A stretch of 53,871 bases of DNA from Eubacteriales bacterium (GCA_030525875.1 JAUNDV010000015.1:1-53871), one strand, 5' to 3'. Counted from the stretch's first letter, positions 17,459 to 25,957 are shown. The notes: generated by a model from the letters alone, not told the origin. Numbers and translations: made by a program.

Positions 17459-19077
17459 GATATGTCATCTATAGAAAAATCTTCTAAATCTAAAAGAACA
17501 TAATCTGAAGGGGAATATCCTGTTACTCTATGGAAGGTAACACTAAAATATTGACTACTTTGATAACCCACGTGAGATGCTACTTCATTTATCTGAAGTT
17601 TGCCACTTTTAAGAAGCTGACAAGCAATCTTCATTCTATAGTTTGTAAGATATTTTGAAAAGCCTGTACCAACTTCTGATCTAAATAGCTTATTAAGATA
17701 TTCTTCGTTAAGGTTAAGCTTATCAGCTATACTATGAATAGTTAAATCTTCCATATAATATTCATGTATTATTTGTATTATTTCGGCTATTCTAGGACTA
17801 TAGCTATGCTTAGGCAACATTTTTGCTTTTTCATAGAATTCTTCAAAAAGATTCCATAATTGAGAGGCAGAAGATGTTCCTTTGAGCTCTTCCTTATATT
17901 CGTTATTTAGAGCAACATTAGAAAGTCTCTTTTCTAATAGGGTGCTCATACCATCTGTACAAATATGTATATCAGAAACTGACTGTGTTTTTACAGCTAA
18001 ATCAAAATAATTTTTTAATTTAGAAAAGCTTTGCTCACTGCTATTAGATGTAAGAGCATTTTGGAATTCTTTACGTTCTGTAAGCAGAGATTTATCCATT
18101 GATTTAACATTATTATTAAGTTCTTGAATTGAAATAATTCTTTTGTTCCCTAAAAAGATACATTTAGGTTGGCATTCCTCAAGTTGCTTTAGCATAGGAT
18201 AAAGATCTGAAGCTTGCATAAAAGGATTTGACGCAAGTACACAGTTAATATGCATATCAGGCGGAGCAACAGCTCCTGAAAGTTCTCGCAGAACGATATG
18301 AAGAAGTTCTGTTTGTTCAAGTATACTAACAAGTCCTGAAAATGATAGAAAAACTAAAATTTGCCCTTGAAGCCATGGAAGGCATACATACTTAAAAGTC
18401 ACAGCATCAGTTTTTGGGAGATTTATGTATTCGAGCTTTTGCTCAATACGTTCTCTTAAAGCTTCACGCTGTGATCTGAAGGTTGAGGCTTCATCATCGT
18501 GATTTACCCAAAAAGGCTGAAATTTTCTTACTAGAGCTAAATAAAAAACATGAGGCGTTTTATGTGGACAAAAAATCTCATTAAATTCTTCTATTGATTT
18601 TTCTGATATAGGAGGAGGCAGTAGTAATTTCTCTATAAGCACATACTGATGAGCGTGATTATGAATCTGCTCAGTTTCTATTTTTGCTATAAGAGGAGCT
18701 AAATTATTCTTTAGAGAATCTACGTTAAATTCATGTTTTAGTATATAACCGCTTGCTCCAAGAGAAACAGCTCTTCTAGCGTAGTCAAAATCTGAATAAG
18801 CTGTAAGAAGTAATACCTCTATATTAGGAAAATCCTTTTTTATAGATTGTAGAAGATCAAGTCCATTCATTTGAGGCATTTGAATATCTGTTATAACAAG
18901 ATCTGCATTTAGTTTTGGAAGCTTAAGTAAGGCTGTACGGGCATTATCAAAAGCACCTACTAGCTCTAAGTTAAGAGCAGGGGATTTGATGATTTCTTCA
19001 GCTGATGATAATGCTAATATATCGTCATCTATAAGAACAACCCTAAGTTTTCTAATTTCCTGAAACTGATTGTACAA
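17437..19077 (-). CDS. YesN-type response regulator with AraC DNA-binding domain
   Basis: A 546-aa regulator. The N-terminal receiver domain (about 10-125) has the acidic pair IDDD, phospho-acceptor Asp in VITDIQMPQMNGLDLL (about residue 62) and LLLTAYSDF with the switch Thr. A long middle region of no clear family follows (about 130-440). The C-terminal AraC/XylS domain (about 445-540) has two helix-turn-helices (IHSIADKLNLNEEYLNKLF and INEVASHVGYQSSQYFSVTF). There is no suitable ATG. A TTG at 19077 has AGGAGG 7 nt upstream, so it is the start; a longer open frame to 19173 lacks a ribosome site. It pairs with the kinase at 12804-14537 by family and locus. Confidence 0.92.
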   Translation of the reverse strand: MYNQFQEIRKLRVVLIDDDILALSSAEEIIKSPALNLELVGAFDNARTALLKLPKLNADLVITDIQMPQMNGLDLLQSIKKDFPNIEVLLLTAYSDFDYARRAVSLGASGYILKHEFNVDSLKNNLAPLIAKIETEQIHNHAHQYVLIEKLLLPPPISEKSIEEFNEIFCPHKTPHVFYLALVRKFQPFWVNHDDEASTFRSQREALRERIEQKLEYINLPKTDAVTFKYVCLPWLQGQILVFLSFSGLVSILEQTELLHIVLRELSGAVAPPDMHINCVLASNPFMQASDLYPMLKQLEECQPKCIFLGNKRIISIQELNNNVKSMDKSLLTERKEFQNALTSNSSEQSFSKLKNYFDLAVKTQSVSDIHICTDGMSTLLEKRLSNVALNNEYKEELKGTSSASQLWNLFEEFYEKAKMLPKHSYSPRIAEIIQIIHEYYMEDLTIHSIADKLNLNEEYLNKLFRSEVGTGFSKYLTNYRMKIACQLLKSGKLQINEVASHVGYQSSQYFSVTFHRVTGYSPSDYVLLDLEDFSIDDISKKPPVQ

Positions 19078-19108
19078 ATTAAATCCTCCTGATAAAAGAT
19101 ATTTAAAT

Positions 19109-19138
19109 ATTATAGCATTAGTAATATAAAGATGACAA
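19109..19138 (-). promoter_or_regulatory. Promoter of the YesN-type regulator
   Basis: On the minus strand TTGTCA (19133-19138), 18 nt, TATAAT (19109-19114), about 30 nt before the TTG start. Confidence 0.55.
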
Positions 19139-19223
19139 TGTAAAAGGAGATATATTGTGTAATATGTATACAAATAATAAAAAAAGTATAAAATTATTAT
19201 ATTTTTATAAAAATATCTTAAAC

Positions 19224-19278
19224 TCTAACAAAATATCCTTTTTTCGAAAGCCTAAAGAAAAGCTTAACTTTGTATAAT
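19224..19278 (+). promoter_or_regulatory. 27-bp motif (copy 2) and promoter of the dehydrogenase operon
   Basis: TCTAACA...AATATCC...TTCGAAAG at 19224-19250, differing from copy 1 only at three positions. TATAAT follows at 19273-19278, after 22 nt. Start codon at 19318. Same arrangement as before pepT, again in a region divergent to a regulatory gene. Confidence 0.7.
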
Positions 19279-19317
19279 TTGTATAAGTTAATGATCAGGA
19301 AGAAAGGTGGTAATAAC

Positions 19318-20217
19318 ATGTTTCATAAAACAGTCGTTGTTGATAATACTGGAATGAATCAGTGGGCTAAGGATCGTTTAAGAGAGTTATCAGAAGAAGC
19401 ATTTTTCTATGATGATTTTCCTACAGATCCAGAAGTAATCAAAAACCGCATAGGTGATGCAGACTGCCTAATGGTTTCATATTGTACTCTTATTACAAGA
19501 GACATTATTGAAGCTTGTCCAAATCTTAAATATATCGGTATGTGCTGTTCTCTTTATAGTGAGAAGAGTGCAAATGTAGATATTGTGTGTTGCCGTGAAA
19601 GAAATATTAAGGTTACAGGAATATTCGATTATGGTGATGGAGGAGTAATAGAATTTGGTGTTAGTGCACTTGTATGGCTTCTTCATGGATTTGGTGGTAA
19701 GAGATGGAAAGAACGTCCAAATGAGCTTGATGGACAGAAAATAGGAATTTTGGGCCTTGGTACCACGGGTTACAAGCTTGCAAAAGCCCTTCAGGATTTC
19801 GGAGCAGATATATATTACTCAGATCTTGTTAGAAAAGAAGAAGCTGAAAGTAGAGGTATGAAGTATCTTCCTCTCAATGAACTTTTAGAAACAGTTGATA
19901 TTCTTTCAACACAGCTTCCTAAAAATTCATGCCTTCTCAAAGAAGCAGAGTTTGAAAGATTTGGAAATGGAAAGATTCTTCTTAATACTTCAATTGGACC
20001 TACATTTTCTGTGCCAGCTCTTAAGAAATGGCTTGAGAATCCGACTAATTTCTATATATGTGAGGAAGTTGGTGTAGGCGATACATATGATGAACTCAAG
20101 GATTACGAGAATTTTATGTATGTACCTGGATGTGCAGGAAGTTCAGAACAGTGCACACTTAGACTTTCACAGAAGTCAATTGCAAATGTGGAAGCATTTT
20201 TAGAGCAGAATGCTTAA
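19318..20217 (+). CDS. Divergent D-isomer 2-hydroxyacid dehydrogenase-like protein
   Basis: A 299-aa protein with the two-domain layout of the D-2-hydroxyacid dehydrogenase family. The NAD-binding Rossmann motif GILGLGTTGYKLAKAL lies at about 143-158, with a preceding catalytic-domain half. The usual catalytic Arg in NTxRG is replaced (NTSIG), and the usual PHxxG histidine motif reads PGCAG. The standard Arg/His chemistry therefore looks lost or changed. It has many cysteines (MCCSLY, IVCCRE). Start 19318 is chosen for AAAGGTGG 7 nt upstream and because the promoter -10 is at 19273; the upstream frame starts inside the promoter. First gene of a probable operon with the second permease and serine dehydratase. 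Confidence 0.8.
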   Translation: MFHKTVVVDNTGMNQWAKDRLRELSEEAFFYDDFPTDPEVIKNRIGDADCLMVSYCTLITRDIIEACPNLKYIGMCCSLYSEKSANVDIVCCRERNIKVTGIFDYGDGGVIEFGVSALVWLLHGFGGKRWKERPNELDGQKIGILGLGTTGYKLAKALQDFGADIYYSDLVRKEEAESRGMKYLPLNELLETVDILSTQLPKNSCLLKEAEFERFGNGKILLNTSIGPTFSVPALKKWLENPTNFYICEEVGVGDTYDELKDYENFMYVPGCAGSSEQCTLRLSQKSIANVEAFLEQNA

Positions 20218-20271
20218 ATATGAATTAAAAAAGGAAAAGCTTTTTTAAATAAAGAAAAAGGAGAAAAAATT

Positions 20272-21615
20272 ATGTCTAACGAGAGTAATCAGACAGAGTT
20301 TAAACAGGTCTTAACTAAAAAAGATCTGTTCGGTATTGCTATCGGTATGATCATCGGTGCCGGTGTTATGACACTTACAGGTATCGGAATTGGAAGAACA
20401 GGACGTTCAGTATTTATTTCATACCTTCTTGCAACATTTTTTGCATTGTTCTTTGCAGTACCAGCCATTATAAGTAGTTCAATTGCACGTTTTAAGGGTG
20501 GTAACTACACAGTATGGTCACTTACAGTAGGAGAGAAATGGTGCGGAGCATGGCTCATAATTCTTATCATTGGTGAGCTTGGTATCTGTATGTATGCAAT
20601 GTCATTTGCAGAGTACTTCTGTGCTTTATTCCCACAGCTTGAGCCAAGATTTGTTGCTATTGCTATTGCAACTGTATTCTTTGTAATGAACTTCTTTGGA
20701 ATAAATATCATGGCTAAGATTGAGAACATACTTACAGTAGGTCTTGTAGGAGCTATTATTATGTTCATCGTATGTGGAATGCCACACGTTAAGTGGGATA
20801 CATTCTTTAGCCAGCCTGATTTCATGCTTAAGGGAGTAGGCGGAGTATTTGCAGGAGCTGCATTCCTTAACTATGCACTTCTTGGAGCATCAGAGCTTAT
20901 TACTTTCTCAGCTGAGACAAAGAATCCTAAGAAGGATATTCCTTCAACAATTATACTTTCAACTGCATTTGTAGCAGCACTTTTCTCATTACTTTCAATC
21001 GTAGCATCAGGTGTACTTCCTGTAGCAGATGTAATAGGAAAGCCACTTACATTAGTAGCAGATGTTATCTTCCCTAAGCCACTTTACTATGCATTCATAG
21101 TACTTGGAGCACTTGGAGCAACAGCAACAACACTTAATGTAACAGTAGCATTTATAACAAAGCCATTCGTATTTGCATCAAGAGACGGATGGTTCCCTAA
21201 GAAGATGGGTGAGCTTCATCCAAAGTACCACACACCACACAGATGGCTTCTTGTATGGTACATTATCTGTATCGTTCCACTTGCACTTGACTTCAGTGTA
21301 AGCCAGATTGCAGACCTTGTAATGTTTATCATCTACCTTCGTACAATAGTATATTCACTCAGCTTCCTTAAGATTCCAAAGATCTTCCCGGAGCAGTGGA
21401 AGAAATCAATATTCTATATGCCAAACTGGGCATTTACCTTACTTATGGGAAGCTGTGCAGCAGTAGCAGCATACCAGCTTATTGTTAACCTTATGAATGC
21501 AGACCCTAAGATGATTATGATCAATATCGTAGTTCTTATCGGTGCACTTATCTTCTCAGTAACACGTTACAACAGTGGTAAGGTTAAGATGCAGCCTTCA
21601 TGGGAAGATGCTTAA
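20272..21615 (+). CDS. APC-superfamily amino-acid permease, copy 2
   Basis: A 447-aa, 12-helix permease nearly identical to copy 1, offset 4226 bp. Protein differences by eye are only in the first five residues and at four central positions (VSG/VGG, ELL/ELI, PTT/PST, AAG/ASG). DNA is identical from about 20286 to 20740 and from about 21020 to the end apart from one synonymous change. The divergent patch lies between (copy 2 about 20741-21015). Upstream and downstream flanks differ from copy 1. It sits between the 2-hydroxyacid dehydrogenase-like gene and sdaAB. Confidence 0.9.
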   Translation: MSNESNQTEFKQVLTKKDLFGIAIGMIIGAGVMTLTGIGIGRTGRSVFISYLLATFFALFFAVPAIISSSIARFKGGNYTVWSLTVGEKWCGAWLIILIIGELGICMYAMSFAEYFCALFPQLEPRFVAIAIATVFFVMNFFGINIMAKIENILTVGLVGAIIMFIVCGMPHVKWDTFFSQPDFMLKGVGGVFAGAAFLNYALLGASELITFSAETKNPKKDIPSTIILSTAFVAALFSLLSIVASGVLPVADVIGKPLTLVADVIFPKPLYYAFIVLGALGATATTLNVTVAFITKPFVFASRDGWFPKKMGELHPKYHTPHRWLLVWYIICIVPLALDFSVSQIADLVMFIIYLRTIVYSLSFLKIPKIFPEQWKKSIFYMPNWAFTLLMGSCAAVAAYQLIVNLMNADPKMIMINIVVLIGALIFSVTRYNSGKVKMQPSWEDA

Positions 21616-21640
21616 TAAGCAATAACCATAAATAAAATTC

Positions 21641-21673
21641 TAAAAGCCCTTCTCACAAGAGAGGGGCTTTAAA
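21641..21673 (+). terminator. Weak terminator or attenuator hairpin before sdaAB
   Basis: AAAGCCC...GGGGCTTT with an inner CTC/GAG pairing forms a stable stem, but only a short T stretch follows. It may partly separate the permease from the serine dehydratase genes or stabilise the 3' end. Confidence 0.5.
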
Positions 21674-21704
21674 TTCTAAAACGCCTTATATTAGGAGATG
21701 TACT

Positions 21705-22385
21705 ATGGATCTAAGCATATTTGATATTGTGGGACCAGTAATGGTTGGACCATCATCCAGTCACACAGCTGGAACTGCAAAACTTGCAAGAATTGCTGCC
21801 CAAATAGCAGGAAAAAATTTCATAGAGGTAAGTTTTGGACTTCATGGCTCTTTGGCAAAGACTGGACAGGGACATGGAACACCGAAGGCGCTTTTGGCTG
21901 GTGCAATAGGCATTTATGAAGATGATGAAAAATTAAGAGATGCCTATCTTTATGCAAAAGCTAAAAATATAAAGTATAGCTTTTATGAGGCAGAGCTTGA
22001 TGACTGCCATGAAAATACTGTTTTAATTACATTTAAATATAAAAATGGTAAAGAACGTAATATTCAGGGAAGTAGTATTGGTGGCGGAAGAATTGTAATT
22101 ACTAAAATTGATGGAACAGATACTAATATATCGGCTGAATGTCCGACTATTATGCTTACACATAAAGATATTCCAGGAATGGTAAGTGAAATAAGCCGTG
22201 TTCTTACTGAAAGTAATATAAACATTGGTATTATGAGAGTATCTAGAAAAATCAAAGGAGATAAGGCAACAACAGTGATTGAAACGGATTCCGTTATTCC
22301 AGAGGATGTTGCTTCTAGACTAGAGAGAATTAGTGGAATAATCAATGCATGTGTGATAAATCCAGCTTATAAGGAGGTTCAGTGA
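21705..22385 (+). CDS. sdaAB: L-serine dehydratase, beta subunit
   Basis: A 226-aa subunit of the two-chain Fe-S L-serine ammonia-lyase that turns serine into pyruvate and ammonia. The N-terminal domain has the family segment VGPVMVGPSSSHTAGTAKLA and LHGSLAKTGQGHGT. The C-terminal ACT domain (about 150-226: LTHKDIPGMVSEISRVL) probably binds an amino-acid effector. A TTAGGAG ribosome site precedes the ATG. Its stop overlaps the start of the alpha subunit gene (TGATG), the usual pairing in clostridia. Confidence 0.95.
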   Translation: MDLSIFDIVGPVMVGPSSSHTAGTAKLARIAAQIAGKNFIEVSFGLHGSLAKTGQGHGTPKALLAGAIGIYEDDEKLRDAYLYAKAKNIKYSFYEAELDDCHENTVLITFKYKNGKERNIQGSSIGGGRIVITKIDGTDTNISAECPTIMLTHKDIPGMVSEISRVLTESNINIGIMRVSRKIKGDKATTVIETDSVIPEDVASRLERISGIINACVINPAYKEVQ

Positions 22386-23245
22386 TGTACAATACTATAG
22401 AACAGCTTATAGCTGAAGCTAAAGACAAGGATCTCTTTACCGTTATTGTTGAAAATGAAAAGCAGATTCAGGGAAAAACAGAAGAGGAGATTTGGAAATC
22501 ACTATCAGACAGATGGGATGTAATGTATAGAAGTTCACATAAAGCACTTTATTCTTCACAGACTATGGTAGGTAATCTGATAAGCGGTCAGGCTTCTAAA
22601 CAGGAAGATTATTCAGGTGGAAAAACATTATGCGGACTTGAATTAAATCACATGATGTCTATGGCTCTTTCAAGTAGTGAAGTTAATGCGGCTATGGGAA
22701 GAATTTGTGCAGCGCCTACAGCAGGAGCCTGTGGCATTCTTCCAGCAGTATTGCAGACAGCTGCCAACCATCTGAGATTGTCACAGGAAATGATTATTAA
22801 AGCTATGGCAGTTGCTGCTGGCTTTGGAGCAGTTATTACAAAAAATGCAACTGTTTCAGGTGCAGAAGGTGGTTGTCAGGCAGAATGTGGAGTTGCAGCA
22901 GCTATGGCATCAGCAGGTGTTGTGTATATGGCAGGAGGAACAGCACAGGCATGTGCAAATGCATGTGCAATAACATTAATGAATTGTATGGGGCTTGTTT
23001 GTGACCCAGTGGCAGGACTTGTACAACTTCCATGTTCATATAGAAATGCTAGCCAAAGTATGAATGCGTTATTAAGTGCAGATTTGGCACTTGCTGGGCA
23101 AGATCCTGTTATTCCATGTGATGAAGTAATTGATTCAATGTTCAGAGTAGGAAAGAAGCTCCCTATGGAGTTAAGAGAAACCGCTCTAGGAGGCATAGCT
23201 GCAACACCTACAGGAAAACAACTAGCTAAGAAAATTTATAATTAA
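22385..23245 (+). CDS. sdaAA: L-serine dehydratase, alpha subunit (Fe-S)
   Basis: A 286-aa catalytic subunit carrying the oxygen-sensitive 4Fe-4S cluster. Family cysteine motifs are visible: CAAPTAGACGILPAV, EGGCQAECGVA and VCDPVAGLVQLPC. The start ATG at 22385 has AAGGAGG 7 nt upstream and overlaps the sdaAB stop as TGATG; the GTG at 22382 is too close to the ribosome site. It completes a peptide import, PepT and serine breakdown theme in this locus. Confidence 0.95.
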   Translation: MYNTIEQLIAEAKDKDLFTVIVENEKQIQGKTEEEIWKSLSDRWDVMYRSSHKALYSSQTMVGNLISGQASKQEDYSGGKTLCGLELNHMMSMALSSSEVNAAMGRICAAPTAGACGILPAVLQTAANHLRLSQEMIIKAMAVAAGFGAVITKNATVSGAEGGCQAECGVAAAMASAGVVYMAGGTAQACANACAITLMNCMGLVCDPVAGLVQLPCSYRNASQSMNALLSADLALAGQDPVIPCDEVIDSMFRVGKKLPMELRETALGGIAATPTGKQLAKKIYN

Positions 23246-23306
23246 AACTTTGCATATATACCCCTTTTTAGCCATATTTGAATGGCACATATAATTGAAT
23301 AATTTT

Positions 23307-23400
23307 ATACGTTCTTTCCCCTATACCATAACCGGAACGTATATTATTAGAAAATGGACTGTAGCTAAAGTAGATGTGTAAACTACTGAAGTTACAGTCC
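23307..23400 (+). terminator. Inverted repeats downstream of sdaAA, second one terminator-like
   Basis: ATACGTTC (23307-23314) pairs with GAACGTAT (23335-23342). Next, GGACTGTA...TACAGTCC (about 23354-23397) with an inner TAG/CTA pairing is followed by TATTTTC. The second is the likely end of the serine dehydratase transcript; the T-run is imperfect. Confidence 0.5.
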
Positions 23401-23439
23401 TATTTTCTTGCAATGAATTTTATAATATTATCAAAAATA

Positions 23440-23556
23440 TTCGCTGTAAAAAGAGTGACTATAATACACAAGTTCGTTGTAAAAAGTGTAGTTGTAATAC
23501 ATAAGTTCACTGTAAAAAATGTGTTTATAGTACATAAACTCGTTGTAATTTTTGTT
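23440..23556 (+). repeat. 33-bp direct repeats, three and a half copies
   Basis: Units start at 23440, 23473, 23506 and 23539 (last one partial), each exactly 33 bp. The shared core is TTCGYTGTAAAAA-(n)-GT-(n)-TAATACAYAAG. The array ends about 45 bp before the ATPase start codon. Because 33 bp is 11 codons, the plus strand has an open frame (23374-23586) with an 11-residue repeat, but no ribosome site, so I treat the array as DNA repeats. They may be operator iterons for the ATPase gene. Confidence 0.75.
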
Positions 23557-23602
23557 ATACCACGCTATAGTATATTTATATCATAGTAATGGGGGTGTCT
23601 GT

Positions 23603-24910
23603 ATGTATCGTATTGCTATTGAAAAATTACTAAAATGGAAAGAGAGTAAGCATCGTAAGCCAATGATTATTGAAGGTGCCCGTCAGGTTGGTAAGACTTG
23701 GCTGATGAAGGAATTTGGAAGACAGGCATATGCAGATACTGTATACATCAATTTTGATTCAAATTCTAGAATTGCAGAGCTGTTTGCCTCTGATTTAGAT
23801 ATAAATCGTTTGATTATGGGGTTGGAACTGTATATTGGATGTAAGATAGACCCAGACAAGTCTTTGCTGATTTTTGATGAAGTTCAGGAAGTTCCAAGAG
23901 CACTGTCATCACTTAAATATTTTTATGAGAACGCTCCACAGTATCATATTGTATGTGCTGGATCTTTGTTAGGAATCGCTTTGCATCAGGGAACCTCTTT
24001 TCCTGTAGGTAAGGTTGATTTTATGAAGTTATATCCGCTTTCGTTCAAAGAGTTTTTAATGGCAACGGATAAAGAACGTTTTGCCAAATTGCTGGATGAG
24101 AGAGACTTTCAGATGATTACTAATTTTAAACAAACATATATTGATGCTCTTAAGCAATATTATTTCGTAGGTGGAATGCCTGAAGCGGTTCAAAGTTTTG
24201 CGGAGAATGAAGACTTTAACGAAGTTCGTGAGATCCAAAAGCGAATACTTATAGCCTATGAACAGGACTTTTCTAAACATGCTCCAAATGAAATCGTTCC
24301 AAGATTACGTATGTTGTGGAATAGTATTCCTTCTCAGTTGGCAAAAGAAAATAAGAAGTTTATCTATGGACTGGTTCGTGAAGGAGCTCGTGCAAAAGAA
24401 TATGAAACAGCAATTATGTGGCTTAGTGATTGTGGCCTCATACATAAGGTCAGTCGTGTCAATGCAACAGGTATACCTTTAAGAACGTATGAGGATCTAA
24501 AAGCATTCAAATTGTTCGTGTTGGATGTTGGTCTTCTTAGCTGTATGACTGGTCTGCGCCAAAGTACCTTACTTGATGGTAACGATCTCTTTGTAGAGTT
24601 TAAAGGTGCACTTACTGAACAGTATGTCTGTCAACAGTTAAAGACTATTCAAGATTTAGATGTTTATTACTACACCAATGACAGAGGGTCTTGTGAGATT
24701 GACTTTGTTATTGATACAGGCGAACTTATTGTTCCTGTTGAGGTAAAGGCAGAAGTAAATCTAAGAGCTAAGAGTTTGAAAACTTATCAGGAAAAATACT
24801 CGCCTAAAGTTTCTGTTCGTACTTCTATGACAGACTATAAAAAAGAGGAATGGCTTGTTAATTTACCTTTGTATGCGATAGAGCAGATTAAGGCCGTGAG
24901 TGAAGCTTAA
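23603..24910 (+). CDS. AAA ATPase with DUF4143-type C-terminal domain
   Basis: A 435-aa ATP-binding protein of the AAA_14/DUF4143 group. The P-loop GARQVGKTW is at about residues 22-30, Walker B LLIFDEVQEVPRALSSL at about 91-107, and sensor-region CAGSLLGIAL follows. The C-terminal half has the nuclease-like fold typical of DUF4143 (LFVEFKGALTEQYVCQQL, CEIDFVIDTGELIVPVEVKAE), resembling PD-(D/E)xK spacing. Function is not known; members are common in gut Clostridia and Bacteroides and often accessory. Start 23603 follows GGGGGTG; the longer frame from 23552 runs out of the repeat region. Its more CGT/GTT-rich codon use looks unlike its neighbours, which suggests transfer. Confidence 0.87.
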   Translation: MYRIAIEKLLKWKESKHRKPMIIEGARQVGKTWLMKEFGRQAYADTVYINFDSNSRIAELFASDLDINRLIMGLELYIGCKIDPDKSLLIFDEVQEVPRALSSLKYFYENAPQYHIVCAGSLLGIALHQGTSFPVGKVDFMKLYPLSFKEFLMATDKERFAKLLDERDFQMITNFKQTYIDALKQYYFVGGMPEAVQSFAENEDFNEVREIQKRILIAYEQDFSKHAPNEIVPRLRMLWNSIPSQLAKENKKFIYGLVREGARAKEYETAIMWLSDCGLIHKVSRVNATGIPLRTYEDLKAFKLFVLDVGLLSCMTGLRQSTLLDGNDLFVEFKGALTEQYVCQQLKTIQDLDVYYYTNDRGSCEIDFVIDTGELIVPVEVKAEVNLRAKSLKTYQEKYSPKVSVRTSMTDYKKEEWLVNLPLYAIEQIKAVSEA

Positions 24911-24917
24911 TAGTCTT

Positions 24918-24953
24918 GGCGGAAATATCATTGCTGGTATTTCCGCCATTTTT
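24918..24953 (+). terminator. Intrinsic terminator of the ATPase gene
   Basis: GGCGGAAATA (24918-24927) pairs perfectly with TATTTCCGCC (24938-24947), followed by ATTTTTAT. Confidence 0.92.
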
Positions 24954-24974
24954 ATGTATTCTTTGCACTATTTC

Positions 24975-25003
24975 TTGATGTAACCACTTCAATACTATAT
25001 AAT
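24975..25003 (+). promoter_or_regulatory. Promoter of the methyltransferase gene
   Basis: TTGATG (24975-24980), 17 nt, TATAAT (24998-25003), 33 nt before the start codon. Confidence 0.75.
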
Positions 25004-25036
25004 GTAAATATTTGATATGAAAGGTATATATAAAAT

Positions 25037-25957
25037 ATGTGGATAGCAGAGCACTGGACAGATTATCAGGTTAAAGATACATCAAATGGAGAAAAACTTG
25101 AGGATTGGGGCGGTTATCTTCTTGTAAGACCGGATCCTCAGGTTATTTGGAATACAGCAAAAAAACATAGCGGATGGAAAAAGCCAAATGCACATTATCA
25201 TCGTTCAAAGAAGGGCGGAGGAGAATGGGAGTTTTTTGATTTACCTGAGCAGTGGAGCATAGATTATGTGCTTCCTGAAGGAGTTTCTTCCTATAATAAT
25301 AAGGCGGAGCATGGAGACAGGCTTACATTTCAGTTAAAGCCATTTGCATTTAAGCATACGGGTGTATTTCCAGAGCAGGCAGTTAACTGGGATTGGACCT
25401 CAGCTCTTATAAAGGATAGAATTGAAAAAAGCGGCAAAGCACCTAAGATTCTCAATTTATTTGCCTATACAGGCGGAGCGACAATGGCTGCCGCAGCAGC
25501 AGGTGCAAATGTGACTCACGTTGATGCCTCAAAGGGAATGGTACTGTGGGCTAAGGAAAATGCTCAGGCCTCTGGTTTGCAAGATGCTCCTATAAGATAT
25601 CTCGTAGATGACTGCATCAAATTTGTAGAAAGAGAAATCAGGAGAGGAAATCACTATGATGGAATAATTATGGATCCTCCATCATATGGAAGAGGACCAA
25701 AGGGCGAGATATGGAAAATCGAGGAAAATGTATTTCCATTTATTGAACTTTGCTCAAATCTTATGAGTGACGATCCTCTTTTCTTCCTTATTAATTCATA
25801 TACAACAGGACTTCAGCCAGCAGTTTTAAAATATATGTTAGACCTTGCTGTTAAGAGTAAGTTTGGAGGACATATAGAATCAGAAGAGATAGGGCTTCCG
25901 GTTGGACAGACAGGACGAGTTCTTCCATGCGGAGCAAGCGGAAGATGGATGGCATAA
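25037..25957 (+). CDS. Class I SAM-dependent methyltransferase, RlmI/RlmK-like
   Basis: A 306-aa Rossmann-fold methyltransferase. SAM-binding motif I is ILNLFAYTGGATMAAA (about 137-152), motif II is THVDASKGMV, and the catalytic region is IIMDPPSYGRG (about 210-220). FALINSY-like FFLINSYTTGL follows. This matches the 23S rRNA cytosine-C5 / guanine-N2 methyltransferase group (RlmI, RlmL C-terminal), but the N-terminal PUA domain of RlmI is absent. The RNA target is an inference. A single gene with its own promoter; the ribosome site is weak. Confidence 0.83.
   Translation: MWIAEHWTDYQVKDTSNGEKLEDWGGYLLVRPDPQVIWNTAKKHSGWKKPNAHYHRSKKGGGEWEFFDLPEQWSIDYVLPEGVSSYNNKAEHGDRLTFQLKPFAFKHTGVFPEQAVNWDWTSALIKDRIEKSGKAPKILNLFAYTGGATMAAAAAGANVTHVDASKGMVLWAKENAQASGLQDAPIRYLVDDCIKFVEREIRRGNHYDGIIMDPPSYGRGPKGEIWKIEENVFPFIELCSNLMSDDPLFFLINSYTTGLQPAVLKYMLDLAVKSKFGGHIESEEIGLPVGQTGRVLPCGASGRWMA

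Noticed and set aside
23440-23556. CRISPR array
   Set aside because: The repeats are contiguous without unique spacers, and no cas genes are present.
23374-23586. 70-aa protein with 11-residue repeats
   Set aside because: No ribosome site, very hydrophobic low-complexity translation that simply follows the 33-bp DNA repeat.
24918-24953. Mobile-element end next to the AAA ATPase
   Set aside because: The inverted repeat is a normal terminator with a T-run; no matching repeat was found at the left side and no transposase is present.
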